Shown here: positions 25,755 to 34,374 of the stretch, in pieces
Position numbering within the stretch: the first letter of the stretch is position 1
Layout: each line of letters opens with the position of its first letter
Source: Chryseobacterium oranimense
GTDB taxonomy: Bacteria; Bacteroidota; Bacteroidia; Flavobacteriales; Weeksellaceae
Direction of reading: 5' to 3'
NCBI RefSeq assembly: GCF_900129755.1
Contig: NZ_FQWT01000002.1
Location: 186,001-250,000 of the forward strand
DNA length: 64,000 nucleotides
The notes under the pieces: generated by a model
Database searches by the model: none
Told to the model about the DNA's origin: nothing
The model's input: the letters and a program-made list of their open reading frames with translations, nothing else
Position numbers and translations under genes: made by a program

Positions 25755-28340
25755 TTAGAAAGGTGCGCCAGGCTGTGTAAAACTTCTGTCCTTGTATTTC
25801 AAAGCATCACTCAGGATATTAGCTTTAATACCGATAAAGAAGTCATATACCTTATACTGCCCGAAAGGCACCCAGTTGAAATTGATCGTGAAACTTCGCT
25901 GATCTCTGGAGAACCCGATTCTTGTGTAGGCAAGATCTTTGGTTACCAGGTCAAAATGCGTGCTTCCGTTGATATTCCAGTAAGGAGTAAGTTTAATACT
26001 TCCATCCAGACCTATAGAAGCAATCTTTGTACCCAATGCAGACAATCCTTTTGAATAAGCATAGTTGGCATTGATATTTAAAGTCCAGGCCTGATCGAAA
26101 TGGGCATAATTATCATCATCAAAATAATAATTTTCATTCCTTATTTCTCCTTTTGCAGGATATTTTTTAGAATAGTCAGTTTTTTCGCCAAAGAGCTCGC
26201 TGCTTAAAGGATAGGATAGCTGTACATTGAATCCCTGCACACTGAAGTGGCCAAACTGTTCTGTTCTTATTCCCTGTGTGGCACCCGGTTCAAAAACAAT
26301 TTTATAAGGTTCCAGTGAAAGACTGGTATTAACGTTTAATTTATTATTAAAGAAAGAAGACTGTCCGTTGATGCTGAACACAGACCAAGGATGGTCCTTA
26401 GCTGCGAAATTGTAATTCCCTGAAAGGTTAAGGGATTCGAAGATCTTTATTTTCTTTACGCCGGTAGAATCACTTTTGGATTTTACTTTCATTTCAATAT
26501 TGTTCCCGATATTAAAACCTAGCGCTCCTACCACACCGCTTGACGGACTTCCTACAATTCCTTTTTCAAAAATAGAATAAGGGGTCAGCGCTCCTTCTGC
26601 GTTATAATAATTTCTGTAATATCCAAACCCGGGACTCGAGAAGTCCGGTGAATAAGTGAAGCTAAGACTTGGCGTCATCATGTGTCTTACTGCTTCTACT
26701 GCAGAGCCTTTTTTAAATTTCAGCATCCCGTAAAGGGTCGTCTGGAGACTGGCAGATGTTGAGAACGTAGAGTATCCTGCAATGTTTTTCTGGATTTCAT
26801 CCACGTCCGCATTTTTCACAGGATCATAATATTTCTTTAGAGTTTTTGTAGTTAAAGCATTATCAACAGTTGCGTTTAAACTGAAAGTAAAATATTTGGC
26901 CACCGTTGTATTGGTTCCCAGGGCAATATTATTTTTAAGTCCAGTTTGCATCTTGTCCCACATCGCTTTTGTAAAAAGTTCATTTTCCTGTGTCGTTACA
27001 AAGTTGGTCAGGTTAAAACCTGTATTCACCGTAATATTTTCAAGAAGCCCTTGTCTTACTCCCGTTTTCGATTTAAACAGATAAAACTGGTTGATGGCTA
27101 CATTCAATTGAGGAAGACGAAGATCCGCAAGCCCGGTCGCAAAATTTTGGGAGTATGATGCCGTTCCCGTAATTGTTGCAGGAAGCTTTAAGAATCTTTT
27201 CGTAACCGTTACCGCTGAACTCTGCTGCGTATTCAGAACGTTCTGGTTGAAAATATAATTATTGTTAAGCGGGTTGTTATAAAATTTGGTACTTACGACA
27301 TCCACAGAAGCACTGAAAGTCAGGAAAGGGTTTGCCTTGGTATCCTGCGTGTGGGTCCATGCAATTCTGTAGGTACTGTTTTTCGTATAATCATCCAATC
27401 CTTTAATCCCTCTTACCATTGTTCCCACATCTGCTGTAAATGTTCCGGAATAGCGGTATTTCTTCAGATAATTCATCTGCGGCCTCAGGTTCCAGCTTCC
27501 TTTGGTATAAATATCGGCAAGTATTTTAAGATCAAAATGCTCCCCTATTGGCTGGTAATATCCTAATCCGTTGAGGAAGAACCCCACATCTTCCCTTTCC
27601 CCAAAACTTGGAATAAGGATACCTGCTGCCCTCTTCTCCGAAAACGGAAGAATGGCAAACGGAAGGATAAGAGGCGTAGGAACCCTCTCTATATACATTT
27701 GAATAGGTCCGGTAACAATCTGTGACTTGTTTTTGGTTTTGATCAGCTTGATGTTAGATGCCCTCATAAAGTAATCCGAAGCCGTATCTTTCTTCTTGAT
27801 ATAGTATTCGTCCGTAGTATAATCCGCATTCCTCATGGCGAAAACGGAATCATTATACTTCTTTGTTTTCTGTGCTGTGATGACCCCTTCACTTTCTTCT
27901 GTCCTTGCATTGAAAGCTATCGCCTGCTTGGTTTTGGTATTGTAGCTGAACTCATTGGTTTCATACTTTTTACCGGCCTGAGTTGTAATTACAGGTTCAA
28001 TAATTTTGCCTAAGGAGTCCTGCTTCCCTCGTGCATAGATGAGATTTTTATTGTCATCGATAGAAATATAATCTGCATCGATCTGCATGTCCTGGTATTT
28101 TACCTGGGCATTTTTATTCAGGAACGTCATTTTCTTTGGAACATCTCTTCGCTGGTCATCTGCTTTTGTGCGGAGAACATCATCTAAAGCTTCCTTTTTT
28201 ACTACAATGGTATCCTTTTTGGAAATAGTATCATTAACCGCATTTTTAGGCAATTTTTCAGGCGTTTTCTGTGCTAAAAAATTGTTAAAAATTAGGATAA
28301 TTAAAATTTGTAATATATTTTTGAGGACGGTTTTGGCCAA
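25755..28340 (-). CDS. lptD: LptD-like outer-membrane LPS assembly protein
   Basis: The 861-residue protein has a signal peptide (VLKNILQILIILIFNNFLAQ), an N-terminal OstA/LptA-like jellyroll (about 70-200: VKYQDMQIDADYISID, LIYARGKQDS) and a large C-terminal barrel rich in alternating aromatic strands (PFAILPFSEKRAAGILIPSF marks the junction). LptD with LptE inserts lipopolysaccharide into the outer leaflet. I start at TTG 28340: the in-frame ATG at 28403 lies upstream of the -7 box at 28369-28362, and the next Met is far inside. It is divergent from the amidase gene. Confidence 0.88.
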   Translation of the reverse strand: MAKTVLKNILQILIILIFNNFLAQKTPEKLPKNAVNDTISKKDTIVVKKEALDDVLRTKADDQRRDVPKKMTFLNKNAQVKYQDMQIDADYISIDDNKNLIYARGKQDSLGKIIEPVITTQAGKKYETNEFSYNTKTKQAIAFNARTEESEGVITAQKTKKYNDSVFAMRNADYTTDEYYIKKKDTASDYFMRASNIKLIKTKNKSQIVTGPIQMYIERVPTPLILPFAILPFSEKRAAGILIPSFGEREDVGFFLNGLGYYQPIGEHFDLKILADIYTKGSWNLRPQMNYLKKYRYSGTFTADVGTMVRGIKGLDDYTKNSTYRIAWTHTQDTKANPFLTFSASVDVVSTKFYNNPLNNNYIFNQNVLNTQQSSAVTVTKRFLKLPATITGTASYSQNFATGLADLRLPQLNVAINQFYLFKSKTGVRQGLLENITVNTGFNLTNFVTTQENELFTKAMWDKMQTGLKNNIALGTNTTVAKYFTFSLNATVDNALTTKTLKKYYDPVKNADVDEIQKNIAGYSTFSTSASLQTTLYGMLKFKKGSAVEAVRHMMTPSLSFTYSPDFSSPGFGYYRNYYNAEGALTPYSIFEKGIVGSPSSGVVGALGFNIGNNIEMKVKSKSDSTGVKKIKIFESLNLSGNYNFAAKDHPWSVFSINGQSSFFNNKLNVNTSLSLEPYKIVFEPGATQGIRTEQFGHFSVQGFNVQLSYPLSSELFGEKTDYSKKYPAKGEIRNENYYFDDDNYAHFDQAWTLNINANYAYSKGLSALGTKIASIGLDGSIKLTPYWNINGSTHFDLVTKDLAYTRIGFSRDQRSFTINFNWVPFGQYKVYDFFIGIKANILSDALKYKDRSFTQPGAPF

Positions 28341-28361
28341 TTTTATTCTATAATTATGGCT

Positions 28362-28369
28362 CAAAATTA
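28362..28369 (-). promoter_or_regulatory. -7 box of lptD
   Basis: TAATTTTG on the minus strand, 21 bases before the proposed TTG start. Its position rules out the upstream in-frame ATG at 28403. Confidence 0.55.
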
Positions 28370-28391
28370 GTATAATTTTTAAAACTGTAAG

Positions 28392-29681
28392 ATGTACAAA
28401 CAAAAATTTAAAATAATTTTATCATTTCTCCTCATCCTTCCCAGCATTTTAATTTTTTCGCAAAAGAAATTTACGATTGTTTTGGATGCCGGCCATGGGG
28501 GGAGTGATCACGGAGCGAACAGGACTTATTCGGACATCGGAAGAGTTGCCGAAAAAGATGTTACGCTTGCCGTTACTTTAAAAGTAGGGGCAATGTTGGA
28601 AAAAAACAGAGATTTCAAAGTTATATATACCCGTAAGTACGACGAATATCCTTCTCTTTCGGACAGAACCAATCTGGCCAACAGGAGCAAAGCCGATCTT
28701 TTTGTCTCGATCCACTGTAATTCTTCACAAAGACCAACAGCCTACGGAACGGAAACTTATGTACAGGGACCTAACCAGAATGATGAAAATCTCGAAGTGG
28801 CCAAAAGAGAGAATGATGTAATCTTTCTTGATGAAAAAGACAGACAAACCTTCGGGTCCTACAATCCAAGCTCTCCGGAATCTCTCATCGCACTGAAACT
28901 GCAGCAGAACAAATATCTGGAATCCAGCCTACTGCTTGGCGGACTGGTAGAAGGTAACTTCGTTAATAAAGACAAAAGATTTTCAAGGGGAGTATTCCAG
29001 AAGAACCTTCACGTACTGCGTATGAATGCAATGCCGTCAGTACTTATTGAAACGGGGTTCATCAACCATCCTGAAGAAAGCCATTATCTGGCCTCCGAAA
29101 AAGGACAGAGTGAAATTGCGGAAAGTATTTATAATGCCATTATCGATTATAAAAAAGCAATTGACAGGAAAACAGGAGGATCTTCCATTGCCACAAGAAA
29201 ACCGGAACCTGAAAAACCGGCTGAAACTCCTTTAAAAAATGATTTCAGAATTTTACTGTTGAGCTCCCCTAACAAATATAATGACGGAGATCCTGCTTTA
29301 AAAGGCTTAAATTATATTCTGCCTATCAAAGACAATGGTCAGTATAAATATTACTACGGAGTAACCAATATGGCTTCTATAAAAGACATCAACCTTAAAA
29401 CAGCTAAAGATGCAGGATTCAGGAATGCTTATGCGGTAGGATTTATGCCGAATCAAAAGCTGCTGACCGGATATTATACCATAGAAGTTTATACGGGCGA
29501 AAAACTGAATGGCAATTCGTTTATTCTTCAGACATTGAAAGATGTAGAAAGAAATAAAGACAATGGAGTGTTCTATTACACCTATGGCAAGGTATATACA
29601 TTAGAAGATGCTGTAAAGCTTCAAAAAGACCTTGAATCCAAAGGAATCAAGAATACCATTATCCAAAAAGTTTTTAAATAA
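28392..29681 (+). CDS. N-acetylmuramoyl-L-alanine amidase (Amidase_3)
   Basis: The 429-residue zinc enzyme cleaves the bond between MurNAc and the peptide stem during cell separation. A signal peptide (about 1-24) precedes the Amidase_3 domain with zinc ligands His35 (LDAGHGG), Glu54 (VAEKDVTL) and His108 (SIHCN), and catalytic Glu220 (IETGF). The lobe around residues 120-200 is a regulatory-type insertion. A C-terminal part (about 275-429, with a YYTIEVYTGEKL and LQKDLESKGIKNTIIQ segment) resembles a SPOR-like peptidoglycan-binding domain. It is divergent from lptD, with less than 60 bases between the starts. Confidence 0.93.
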   Translation: MYKQKFKIILSFLLILPSILIFSQKKFTIVLDAGHGGSDHGANRTYSDIGRVAEKDVTLAVTLKVGAMLEKNRDFKVIYTRKYDEYPSLSDRTNLANRSKADLFVSIHCNSSQRPTAYGTETYVQGPNQNDENLEVAKRENDVIFLDEKDRQTFGSYNPSSPESLIALKLQQNKYLESSLLLGGLVEGNFVNKDKRFSRGVFQKNLHVLRMNAMPSVLIETGFINHPEESHYLASEKGQSEIAESIYNAIIDYKKAIDRKTGGSSIATRKPEPEKPAETPLKNDFRILLLSSPNKYNDGDPALKGLNYILPIKDNGQYKYYYGVTNMASIKDINLKTAKDAGFRNAYAVGFMPNQKLLTGYYTIEVYTGEKLNGNSFILQTLKDVERNKDNGVFYYTYGKVYTLEDAVKLQKDLESKGIKNTIIQKVFK

Positions 29682-29694
29682 CGTTAAAAATAAT

Positions 29695-29725
29695 TTTGAA
29701 GTTAAAAAGTTAATTATTACTTTTG
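29695..29725 (+). promoter_or_regulatory. Promoter of the first tRNA-Glu
   Basis: TTTG (29695-29698), 19 bases, TACTTTTG (29718-29725), a near-ideal Bacteroidota promoter. The expected start is just before the tRNA at 29740. Confidence 0.8.
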
Positions 29726-29739
29726 CAACCTCAAAATTT

Positions 29740-29814
29740 GGCCTATTCGTCTAGTGGTTAGGACTCAAGATTTTCATTCTTGCAACAGGGGTTCGATTCC
29801 CCTATAGGCTACCA
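29740..29814 (+). tRNA. tRNA-Glu (UUC), CCA encoded
   Basis: A full cloverleaf fits: acceptor GGCCTAT with ATAGGCT (first pair G-U), D arm GTCT-AGTGGTTA-GGAC, anticodon stem CAAGA/TCTTG with loop TTTTCAT (anticodon TTC), and T arm AGGGG-TTCGATT-CCCCT. The discriminator A (29811) is followed by CCA. Twelve bases downstream a small protein gene begins, so the two may share a transcript. Confidence 0.95.
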
Positions 29815-29826
29815 AATTTGAATATC

Positions 29827-30147
29827 ATGCCGGATTTAAAAATACAAGAAGCAAAGCTTCTTTTTAAGAAAATCCACTCTAACCCAAAAAGTTACGATTT
29901 ACAAATCAATGAAGACGGGATTACAGGCAGGGATGATAAAATAAGTTTCAGACTTTACAGGACTGGAGAAAGGTTTGCCTTTGAGGTAACAATTGATGGG
30001 CTTTCCTTTACCAATACTACGGGAGAATGGAACAACGCGATGGTTATGCTAAGCAGCACAATCAAGAAAATAGAACGAGAACAAGAGAATTTAAAAATAG
30101 AACAAGCAATAGATAAACTCAGAAAATACCTGTCCGAAGAAAATTGA
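29827..30147 (+). CDS. Small cytoplasmic protein, unknown
   Basis: The 106-residue protein starts at ATG 29827 (MPDLKIQEAKLL); the track-like upstream TTG at 29818 overlaps the tRNA end region and is less likely. Visible features are a beta-rich core (ISFRLYRTGERFAFEVTIDG) and a charged C-terminal helix (KKIEREQENLKIEQAIDKL). There is no signal peptide or membrane segment. It lies between a tRNA-Glu and rpsT and has no clear promoter of its own, so it is probably read from the tRNA promoter. The family is not recognised. Confidence 0.7.
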   Translation: MPDLKIQEAKLLFKKIHSNPKSYDLQINEDGITGRDDKISFRLYRTGERFAFEVTIDGLSFTNTTGEWNNAMVMLSSTIKKIEREQENLKIEQAIDKLRKYLSEEN

Positions 30148-30164
30148 AAAATTTTAAAAAATAA

Positions 30165-30196
30165 TTTGGCAGATTAAAAAAAAGTTTATAGTTTTG
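30165..30196 (+). promoter_or_regulatory. Promoter of rpsT
   Basis: TTTG (30165-30168), 20 bases, TAGTTTTG (30189-30196), with the rpsT ATG 19 bases downstream. Confidence 0.75.
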
Positions 30197-30214
30197 CACT
30201 CACATTTGAACGAT

Positions 30215-30469
30215 ATGGCAAATCATAAATCAGCATTAAAGAGAATTAGACAAAACGAAGTTAGAAAAGTTCGTAACAGATATTATCACAAGACTGCAAG
30301 AACTGCTCTTAAAGTTTTGAGAAATGAAGAAAACAAAGCTGCTGCTACAGAGCAACTGCCAAAAGTTATCGCTTTATTGGATAAATTAGCTAAAAGAAAC
30401 ATTATCCACAAAAACAAAGCGGCTAACTTGAAAAGCAAATTAACAAAACACGTTAATAAATTAGCGTAA
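30215..30469 (+). CDS. rpsT: Ribosomal protein S20 (bS20)
   Basis: The 84-residue basic protein matches bS20: [20 protein letters not shown] at the start and [21 protein letters not shown] at the end. It binds 16S rRNA early in 30S assembly. The start is the ATG at 30215; an in-frame TTG at 30194 lies inside the -7 box, so it cannot be the start. Two tRNA-Glu genes follow, the first only 10 bases after the stop, and no terminator occurs before 30722, so the three are likely one transcript. Confidence 0.97.
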   Translation: MANHKSALKRIRQNEVRKVRNRYYHKTARTALKVLRNEENKAAATEQLPKVIALLDKLAKRNIIHKNKAANLKSKLTKHVNKLA

Positions 30470-30479
30470 AAGTATAGTT

Positions 30480-30551
30480 GGCCCGTTCGTCTATCGGTTA
30501 GGACCTCAGATTTTCATTCTGGTAAGAGGGGTTCGATTCCCCTACGGGCTA
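30480..30551 (+). tRNA. tRNA-Glu (UUC), CCA not encoded
   Basis: Acceptor GGCCCGT pairs with ACGGGCT, anticodon loop TTTTCAT (anticodon TTC), T arm AGGGG-TTCGATT-CCCCT. The discriminator A is followed by CT, so CCA must be added after transcription. It begins 10 bases after rpsT. Confidence 0.95.
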
Positions 30552-30646
30552 CTAATTTAATCACTGCTAACCAAGTGGTTAATAATAAGAGTTGTAAACT
30601 TATAAAAACAAAAATCTAACACACTATCTGATAGTGGAAGATAGAG

Positions 30647-30718
30647 GGCCCGTTCGTCTATCGGTTAGGACCTCAGATTTTCATTCTGGTAAGAGGGGTT
30701 CGATTCCCCTACGGGCTA
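30647..30718 (+). tRNA. tRNA-Glu (UUC), identical to the preceding copy
   Basis: All 72 bases match the copy at 30480-30551. The 95-base spacer contains no promoter match. CCA is not encoded. A terminator follows 4 bases later. Confidence 0.95.
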
Positions 30719-30721
30719 CTA

Positions 30722-30764
30722 AACAGGAAAAATGATTCATATCGTTTTTCCTGTTCTCTTTTTA
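30722..30764 (+). terminator. Terminator of the rpsT-tRNA-Glu unit
   Basis: AACAGGAAAAA (30722-30732) pairs with TTTTTCCTGTT (30745-30755), and a T-rich tail follows. Confidence 0.85.
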
Positions 30765-30887
30765 GCCATTGTTCTTTATTAAAGTCTATTTCAGAACCCC
30801 GGAACACAAAATGACTTTCAGTCACTGTATTTACAATCCCTTTTATTAAATTGCATTCCGATAATTCATTAAATCAGACTAGATCCA

Positions 30888-31475
30888 TTGAACGGTTTGC
30901 AAAAATTAACTGATACCATTTCCAAGCACGTTAAACTCACCAATGAGGAACAGGTGCTTTTCGGCACTTTATGGTCAGCAAAGACTTTGGAAAAAGGCGA
31001 TTATCTTCTTTGAAACGGGGAAATCTGCCGTACGGATAATTATATTGTGTCCGGAACGCTGAAGGCATTCTGCATTAATGCCAATACCGGTAATGAGGAG
31101 ATTCTGTACTTTGCCATTGACGAATGGTGGGCAACGGATATGGAGAGCTTCCGTAAACAGGAGCCTTCCATGTACAATATCCAGGCTTTGGAAAAAACTG
31201 AAATTTTACAGATCAATTTTCATGCTTTTCAAAACATGCTGAAGCAAATTCCTTCCCTCGAAAGATACTTCCGTATCATTTTAGAGGGCTATCTTGGAGC
31301 ACTGCAGAAAAGAATAATCTATTCCCATATTTATGATGCAGAATACCGCTACCTGGATTTTTTGCAGAACTATCCCCTAATTGCAGCCAAAATACCACAG
31401 TATCTTATTGCCTCCTATCTGGGCATCTCACCAGAATTTCTGAGCAGGATCCGGAAGAAAAATAAAATCCATTGA
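30888..31475 (+). pseudogene. Crp/Fnr-family regulator gene with an in-frame TGA
   Basis: Reading from TTG 30888 gives LNGLQKLTDTISKHVKLTNE and continues to DYLL, then a TGA at 31011-31013, then in the same frame NGEICRTDNYIVSGTLKAFC and the rest of a cyclic-nucleotide-binding-type domain (FRIILEGYLGALQKRI). A degenerate C-terminal HTH follows (PQYLIASYLGISPEFLSRIRKK). Relatives carry a residue such as Arg at the TGA, which a single C-to-T change in CGA would explain. Translation could restart at GTG 31047 and make only the last 142 residues. A short palindrome (TGACT-TTC-AGTCA, 30812-30824) upstream may be an old operator. The azoreductase gene follows. Confidence 0.8.
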
Positions 31476-31533
31476 ACTAGATCAATATCTTCCATTTTTT
31501 TAGTTCAGAGCTTTGTATTCATAAATTAAAGAG

Positions 31534-32160
31534 ATGAACAAGCTACTTATCATTAATGCAAGCATTAGAAGTGAAAGATCATACAGCAGAAAACTGACAC
31601 AGTTATTTGTTGACAACTGGAGGGGTAAACATCCTTACGATCATTTCACCTTCAGAGAAACGGGGCTGGAAATCATTAATCCGATCAATGAAAAATGGAT
31701 TGCCGGAGCATTTGCAAAACCGGAAAACCGCTCTGAGGAAGACCAGCATGCCTTACAACTAAGCAACGAGCTGGTCAGGGAATTAAAAGAAAACAATATT
31801 TATGTCATCGGAAGCCCTATGTACAACTGGTCTGTTCCAAGCGGATTAAAAGCATATATTGATCAGATAATGAGAATCAATGTAACCTGGAGATTCCGGT
31901 CCGGAAAACCTGATGGAGACTATGTTGGATTGCTTGAAAATAAGAAACTCTTCATTCTTTCCAGCAGAGGTGATACAGGTTACGGCGAAGGTGAAAAAAA
32001 TGAGCATATGAATTTCCAGACGACTTATTTAAAGTTTATTTTCGGAATCATGGGAGTTAAAGATGTTACTGTAATTTCACTGGATAACGAAGAGTTCGGA
32101 GGAGAAATATTTGAACGGTCAAAACAGAAAATCTTCCAGGCTATCAACGCTATTGAATAA
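31534..32160 (+). CDS. Flavodoxin-fold FMN-dependent NADH-azoreductase / quinone reductase
   Basis: The 208-residue protein has the AzoR family layout: LLIINASIRSERSYSRKLTQ (FMN phosphate loop), a central strand ending in GSPMYNWSVPSGLKAYIDQI that contacts the flavin ring, and FILSSRGDTGYGEG as the third FMN loop. These enzymes use NAD(P)H to reduce azo dyes and quinones by two electrons. It lies 58 bases after the broken Crp-family gene, which in relatives probably controls it. The natural substrate is unknown. Confidence 0.9.
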   Translation: MNKLLIINASIRSERSYSRKLTQLFVDNWRGKHPYDHFTFRETGLEIINPINEKWIAGAFAKPENRSEEDQHALQLSNELVRELKENNIYVIGSPMYNWSVPSGLKAYIDQIMRINVTWRFRSGKPDGDYVGLLENKKLFILSSRGDTGYGEGEKNEHMNFQTTYLKFIFGIMGVKDVTVISLDNEEFGGEIFERSKQKIFQAINAIE

Positions 32161-32262
32161 TATTCTGTCAAAAAGCTGAAAGAGATTTTTTATTAAGATC
32201 TCTTTTATTATCCTCCCATTTTAATTTTTAATTAAATTTTAGGATACATTCTGGAAAAGCTA

Positions 32263-32270
32263 TACCTTTG
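32263..32270 (+). promoter_or_regulatory. -7 box of the gntR gene
   Basis: TACCTTTG matches TAnnTTTG. The operator-like palindrome starts two bases downstream, over the expected transcription start. Confidence 0.55.
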
Positions 32271-32271
32271 C

Positions 32272-32291
32272 ATTCATCAGATGATAAGATG
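32272..32291 (+). promoter_or_regulatory. Candidate GntR operator over its own promoter
   Basis: ATTCATCAGATGATAAGATG shares the core TTCATCAGATGAYA with the site at 32971, before the exporter. It covers the expected transcription start, which suggests autorepression. Confidence 0.55.
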
Positions 32292-32296
32292 TATTT

Positions 32297-32953
32297 ATGC
32301 AAATTCAAAGAAGAACATTAGCCCAGGAAGTTGCGGAACGATTGATTGAAGGGATAATCAACGATCAGTATCCCATTGGTGAAAAGCTCCCGATTGAACC
32401 GGAACTGATGAAAATTTACGGTGTAGGGCGTTCCAGCATCCGTGAAGCCATAAAAATATTATCTATAAAAGGGGTATTAAGCGTCCAGCAAGGTGTGGGA
32501 ACATTCGTAACTTCTAAAAATGTGCAGGAATCACTAGAAACCAAGATCGACAAAGCGGAAATAGAGGAAGTATATGAAGTACGTTCTGTTCTGGATTCTA
32601 AGATTGCAGCGAGGGCAGCTATTCATCGCAGCGAAGAAGATTTAAAAAAGATGAAAATGTATCTCGATCTCCGGGAAAAACTGGCTGGAGAAAACCAGGC
32701 ACTGGAATGCTATCAGGCTGATATTAATTTTCACATATCCATTGCTGAAGCATGTGGCAATGCACTGCTGAAAGAAATATATAAAATAACCAGCAAACAT
32801 ATTCTCCGAAGTTTTGAGAGCAGCCATAACAACAATACAGACTCTTTCAAAATTTCACAAAAAATACATATGGACCTTTATCAATGTATAGAAAATAAAG
32901 ATCCCGAAAACGCAGCCCGTATTGCACAGCTCATTGTAGATAAAGTACACTAA
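32297..32953 (+). CDS. GntR/FadR-type (FCD domain) transcriptional regulator
   Basis: The 218-residue regulator has a winged HTH (about 10-70: LPIEPELMKIYGVGRSSIRE, then GVLSVQQGVGTFV) and an all-helical FCD effector domain (about 85-210) with YEVRSVLDSKIAARAAI and DINFHISIAEACGN. FCD domains bind small organic acids, usually with a metal held by Asp and His residues; DINFH is such a site. Operator-like palindromes with the same core lie at its own promoter and before the MFS exporter, which it probably controls. The effector is unknown. Confidence 0.92.
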   Translation: MQIQRRTLAQEVAERLIEGIINDQYPIGEKLPIEPELMKIYGVGRSSIREAIKILSIKGVLSVQQGVGTFVTSKNVQESLETKIDKAEIEEVYEVRSVLDSKIAARAAIHRSEEDLKKMKMYLDLREKLAGENQALECYQADINFHISIAEACGNALLKEIYKITSKHILRSFESSHNNNTDSFKISQKIHMDLYQCIENKDPENAARIAQLIVDKVH

Positions 32954-32970
32954 AAATAATTTTTTAACAA

Positions 32971-32995
32971 AATTCATCAGATGACATGATGAATT
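32971..32995 (+). promoter_or_regulatory. Perfect palindrome, candidate GntR operator of the exporter
   Basis: AATTCATCA (32971-32979) and TGATGAATT (32987-32995) are exact inverted repeats with 7 bases between. The core matches the site over the gntR promoter. It ends 15 bases before the MFS start codon. Confidence 0.7.
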
Positions 32996-33010
32996 TGAAA
33001 ATAGCAATTC

Positions 33011-34216
33011 ATGGAAAATATTCAGAAACAAGCAATTGATACTACTAAAATTGTCTACCCGATCCTGTTTATGATCAGCTTTTCTCATTTTTTAAATGAC
33101 CTGATCCAGTCTACCATTCCTTCACTATATCCAATTTTAAAGGGTGAATTCGGTCTGTCGTTTGCGCAAATTGGTATTATTACATTGGTATTTCAGCTTA
33201 CGGCTTCCATTTTACAGCCATTTGTAGGAATTTATACTGATAAAAGGCCCAATCCAAGATCTTTGGCTATAGGAATGGGACTGTCGATGGCAGGACTTCT
33301 CCTTTTGGCATCTGCCCATCAATATTATATGATCCTGGTTGCGGTAGCATTAATCGGTATGGGATCTTCTGTTTTTCATCCTGAAGCTTCCCGGGTGGCT
33401 CAGCTGGCATCGGGCGGTCAGAAAGGACTTGCCCAATCCATTTTTCAGGTAGGAGGAAATTCAGGAAGTGCTATCGGTCCTTTGCTGGTCGCATTAGTTG
33501 TACTTCCATTAGGACAAGGTTACGTGGGACTTTTTGCCATTGCAGCTTTTATAGGTATTTTGTTATTATGGAGAATCGGAAACTGGTATGCGGAAAGGCT
33601 CTCATTAAAAAAATCCGCTAAACATCCGAATGATATTATTGAAATTCAGCTGTCCAGAAAAAAAATTATATTTTCTGTCACAATTCTGCTGGCTCTGGTA
33701 TTTTCCAAATACATCTACCTGGCATCAATGACCAACTACTTTACTTTTTTTCTTATTGATAAATTTCACATTTCTGTAAAGGATTCCCAGTTATATTTAT
33801 TTATGTTTCTTGCGGCAGTTGCTGTAGGTACAATCCTTGGCGGAAAGCTGGGTGACAAATACGGCAGAAAGAAAATTATCTGGATTTCCATTTTGGGAGC
33901 TGCACCTTTTACACTCTGCCTTCCCTATCTTCCTTTGGTATGGACCATAGTATTTGCAGTTTTAATTGGTTTAATCATCGCATCTGCATTTTCTGCCATC
34001 CTTGTGTATGCTACGGATCTTATGCCTAACAAAATTGGATTGGTGGCAGGTTTATTTTTCGGATTTATGTTTGGAATGGGCGGTATTGGTTCTGCTGTCC
34101 TGGGAGCATTAGCAGATGACACCAGCATTGAATATGTATTTAAAATCTGTGCGTTTTTACCTCTTATGGGTATAATAACTGCGTTTTTACCTAATATTAA
34201 AGGAAAGAAAAAATAG
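33011..34216 (+). CDS. MFS exporter, fosmidomycin-resistance (Fsr) family
   Basis: The 401-residue transporter has twelve predicted helices. The N-terminal text SFSHFLNDLIQSTIPSLYPIL is the hallmark of the Fsr subfamily, and GIYTDKRPNPR plus GDKYGRKKIIW are the two MFS loop signatures. Fsr proteins export fosmidomycin and related phosphonates by proton antiport, but the native substrate of most members is unknown. The gene follows gntR by 57 bases and is preceded by a palindrome shared with the gntR promoter, so it is likely induced by a substrate of the exporter. Confidence 0.9.
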   Translation: MENIQKQAIDTTKIVYPILFMISFSHFLNDLIQSTIPSLYPILKGEFGLSFAQIGIITLVFQLTASILQPFVGIYTDKRPNPRSLAIGMGLSMAGLLLLASAHQYYMILVAVALIGMGSSVFHPEASRVAQLASGGQKGLAQSIFQVGGNSGSAIGPLLVALVVLPLGQGYVGLFAIAAFIGILLLWRIGNWYAERLSLKKSAKHPNDIIEIQLSRKKIIFSVTILLALVFSKYIYLASMTNYFTFFLIDKFHISVKDSQLYLFMFLAAVAVGTILGGKLGDKYGRKKIIWISILGAAPFTLCLPYLPLVWTIVFAVLIGLIIASAFSAILVYATDLMPNKIGLVAGLFFGFMFGMGGIGSAVLGALADDTSIEYVFKICAFLPLMGIITAFLPNIKGKKK

Positions 34217-34312
34217 TTATCCGGCTTAGCAAGACTTATTAGAATAAAAAAGTTCCTGACGATTATATTGAATTAAGAAATCTTACATAATTCACACTAA
34301 ATAGAAATAATA

Positions 34313-34343
34313 TTGCTTGCATATACTTTTATGTTTAAATTTG
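34313..34343 (+). promoter_or_regulatory. Promoter of the CLGC-motif gene pair
   Basis: TTG (34313-34315), 20 bases, TAAATTTG (34336-34343). An alternative TTG at 34317 leaves 16 bases. The leader is about 25 bases. Confidence 0.55.
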
Positions 34344-34374
34344 GATAAAACATTAACCAAAACTTTATTACAAT

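Noticed and set aside
28341..28403. Extended lptD start at ATG 28403
   Set aside because: It would precede the -7 box at 28369-28362 and disrupt the signal peptide position.
30888..31475. Selenocysteine or recoded TGA in the Crp gene
   Set aside because: The expected residue is Arg, no Cys is seen at this position in the family I know, and no recoding machinery is visible.
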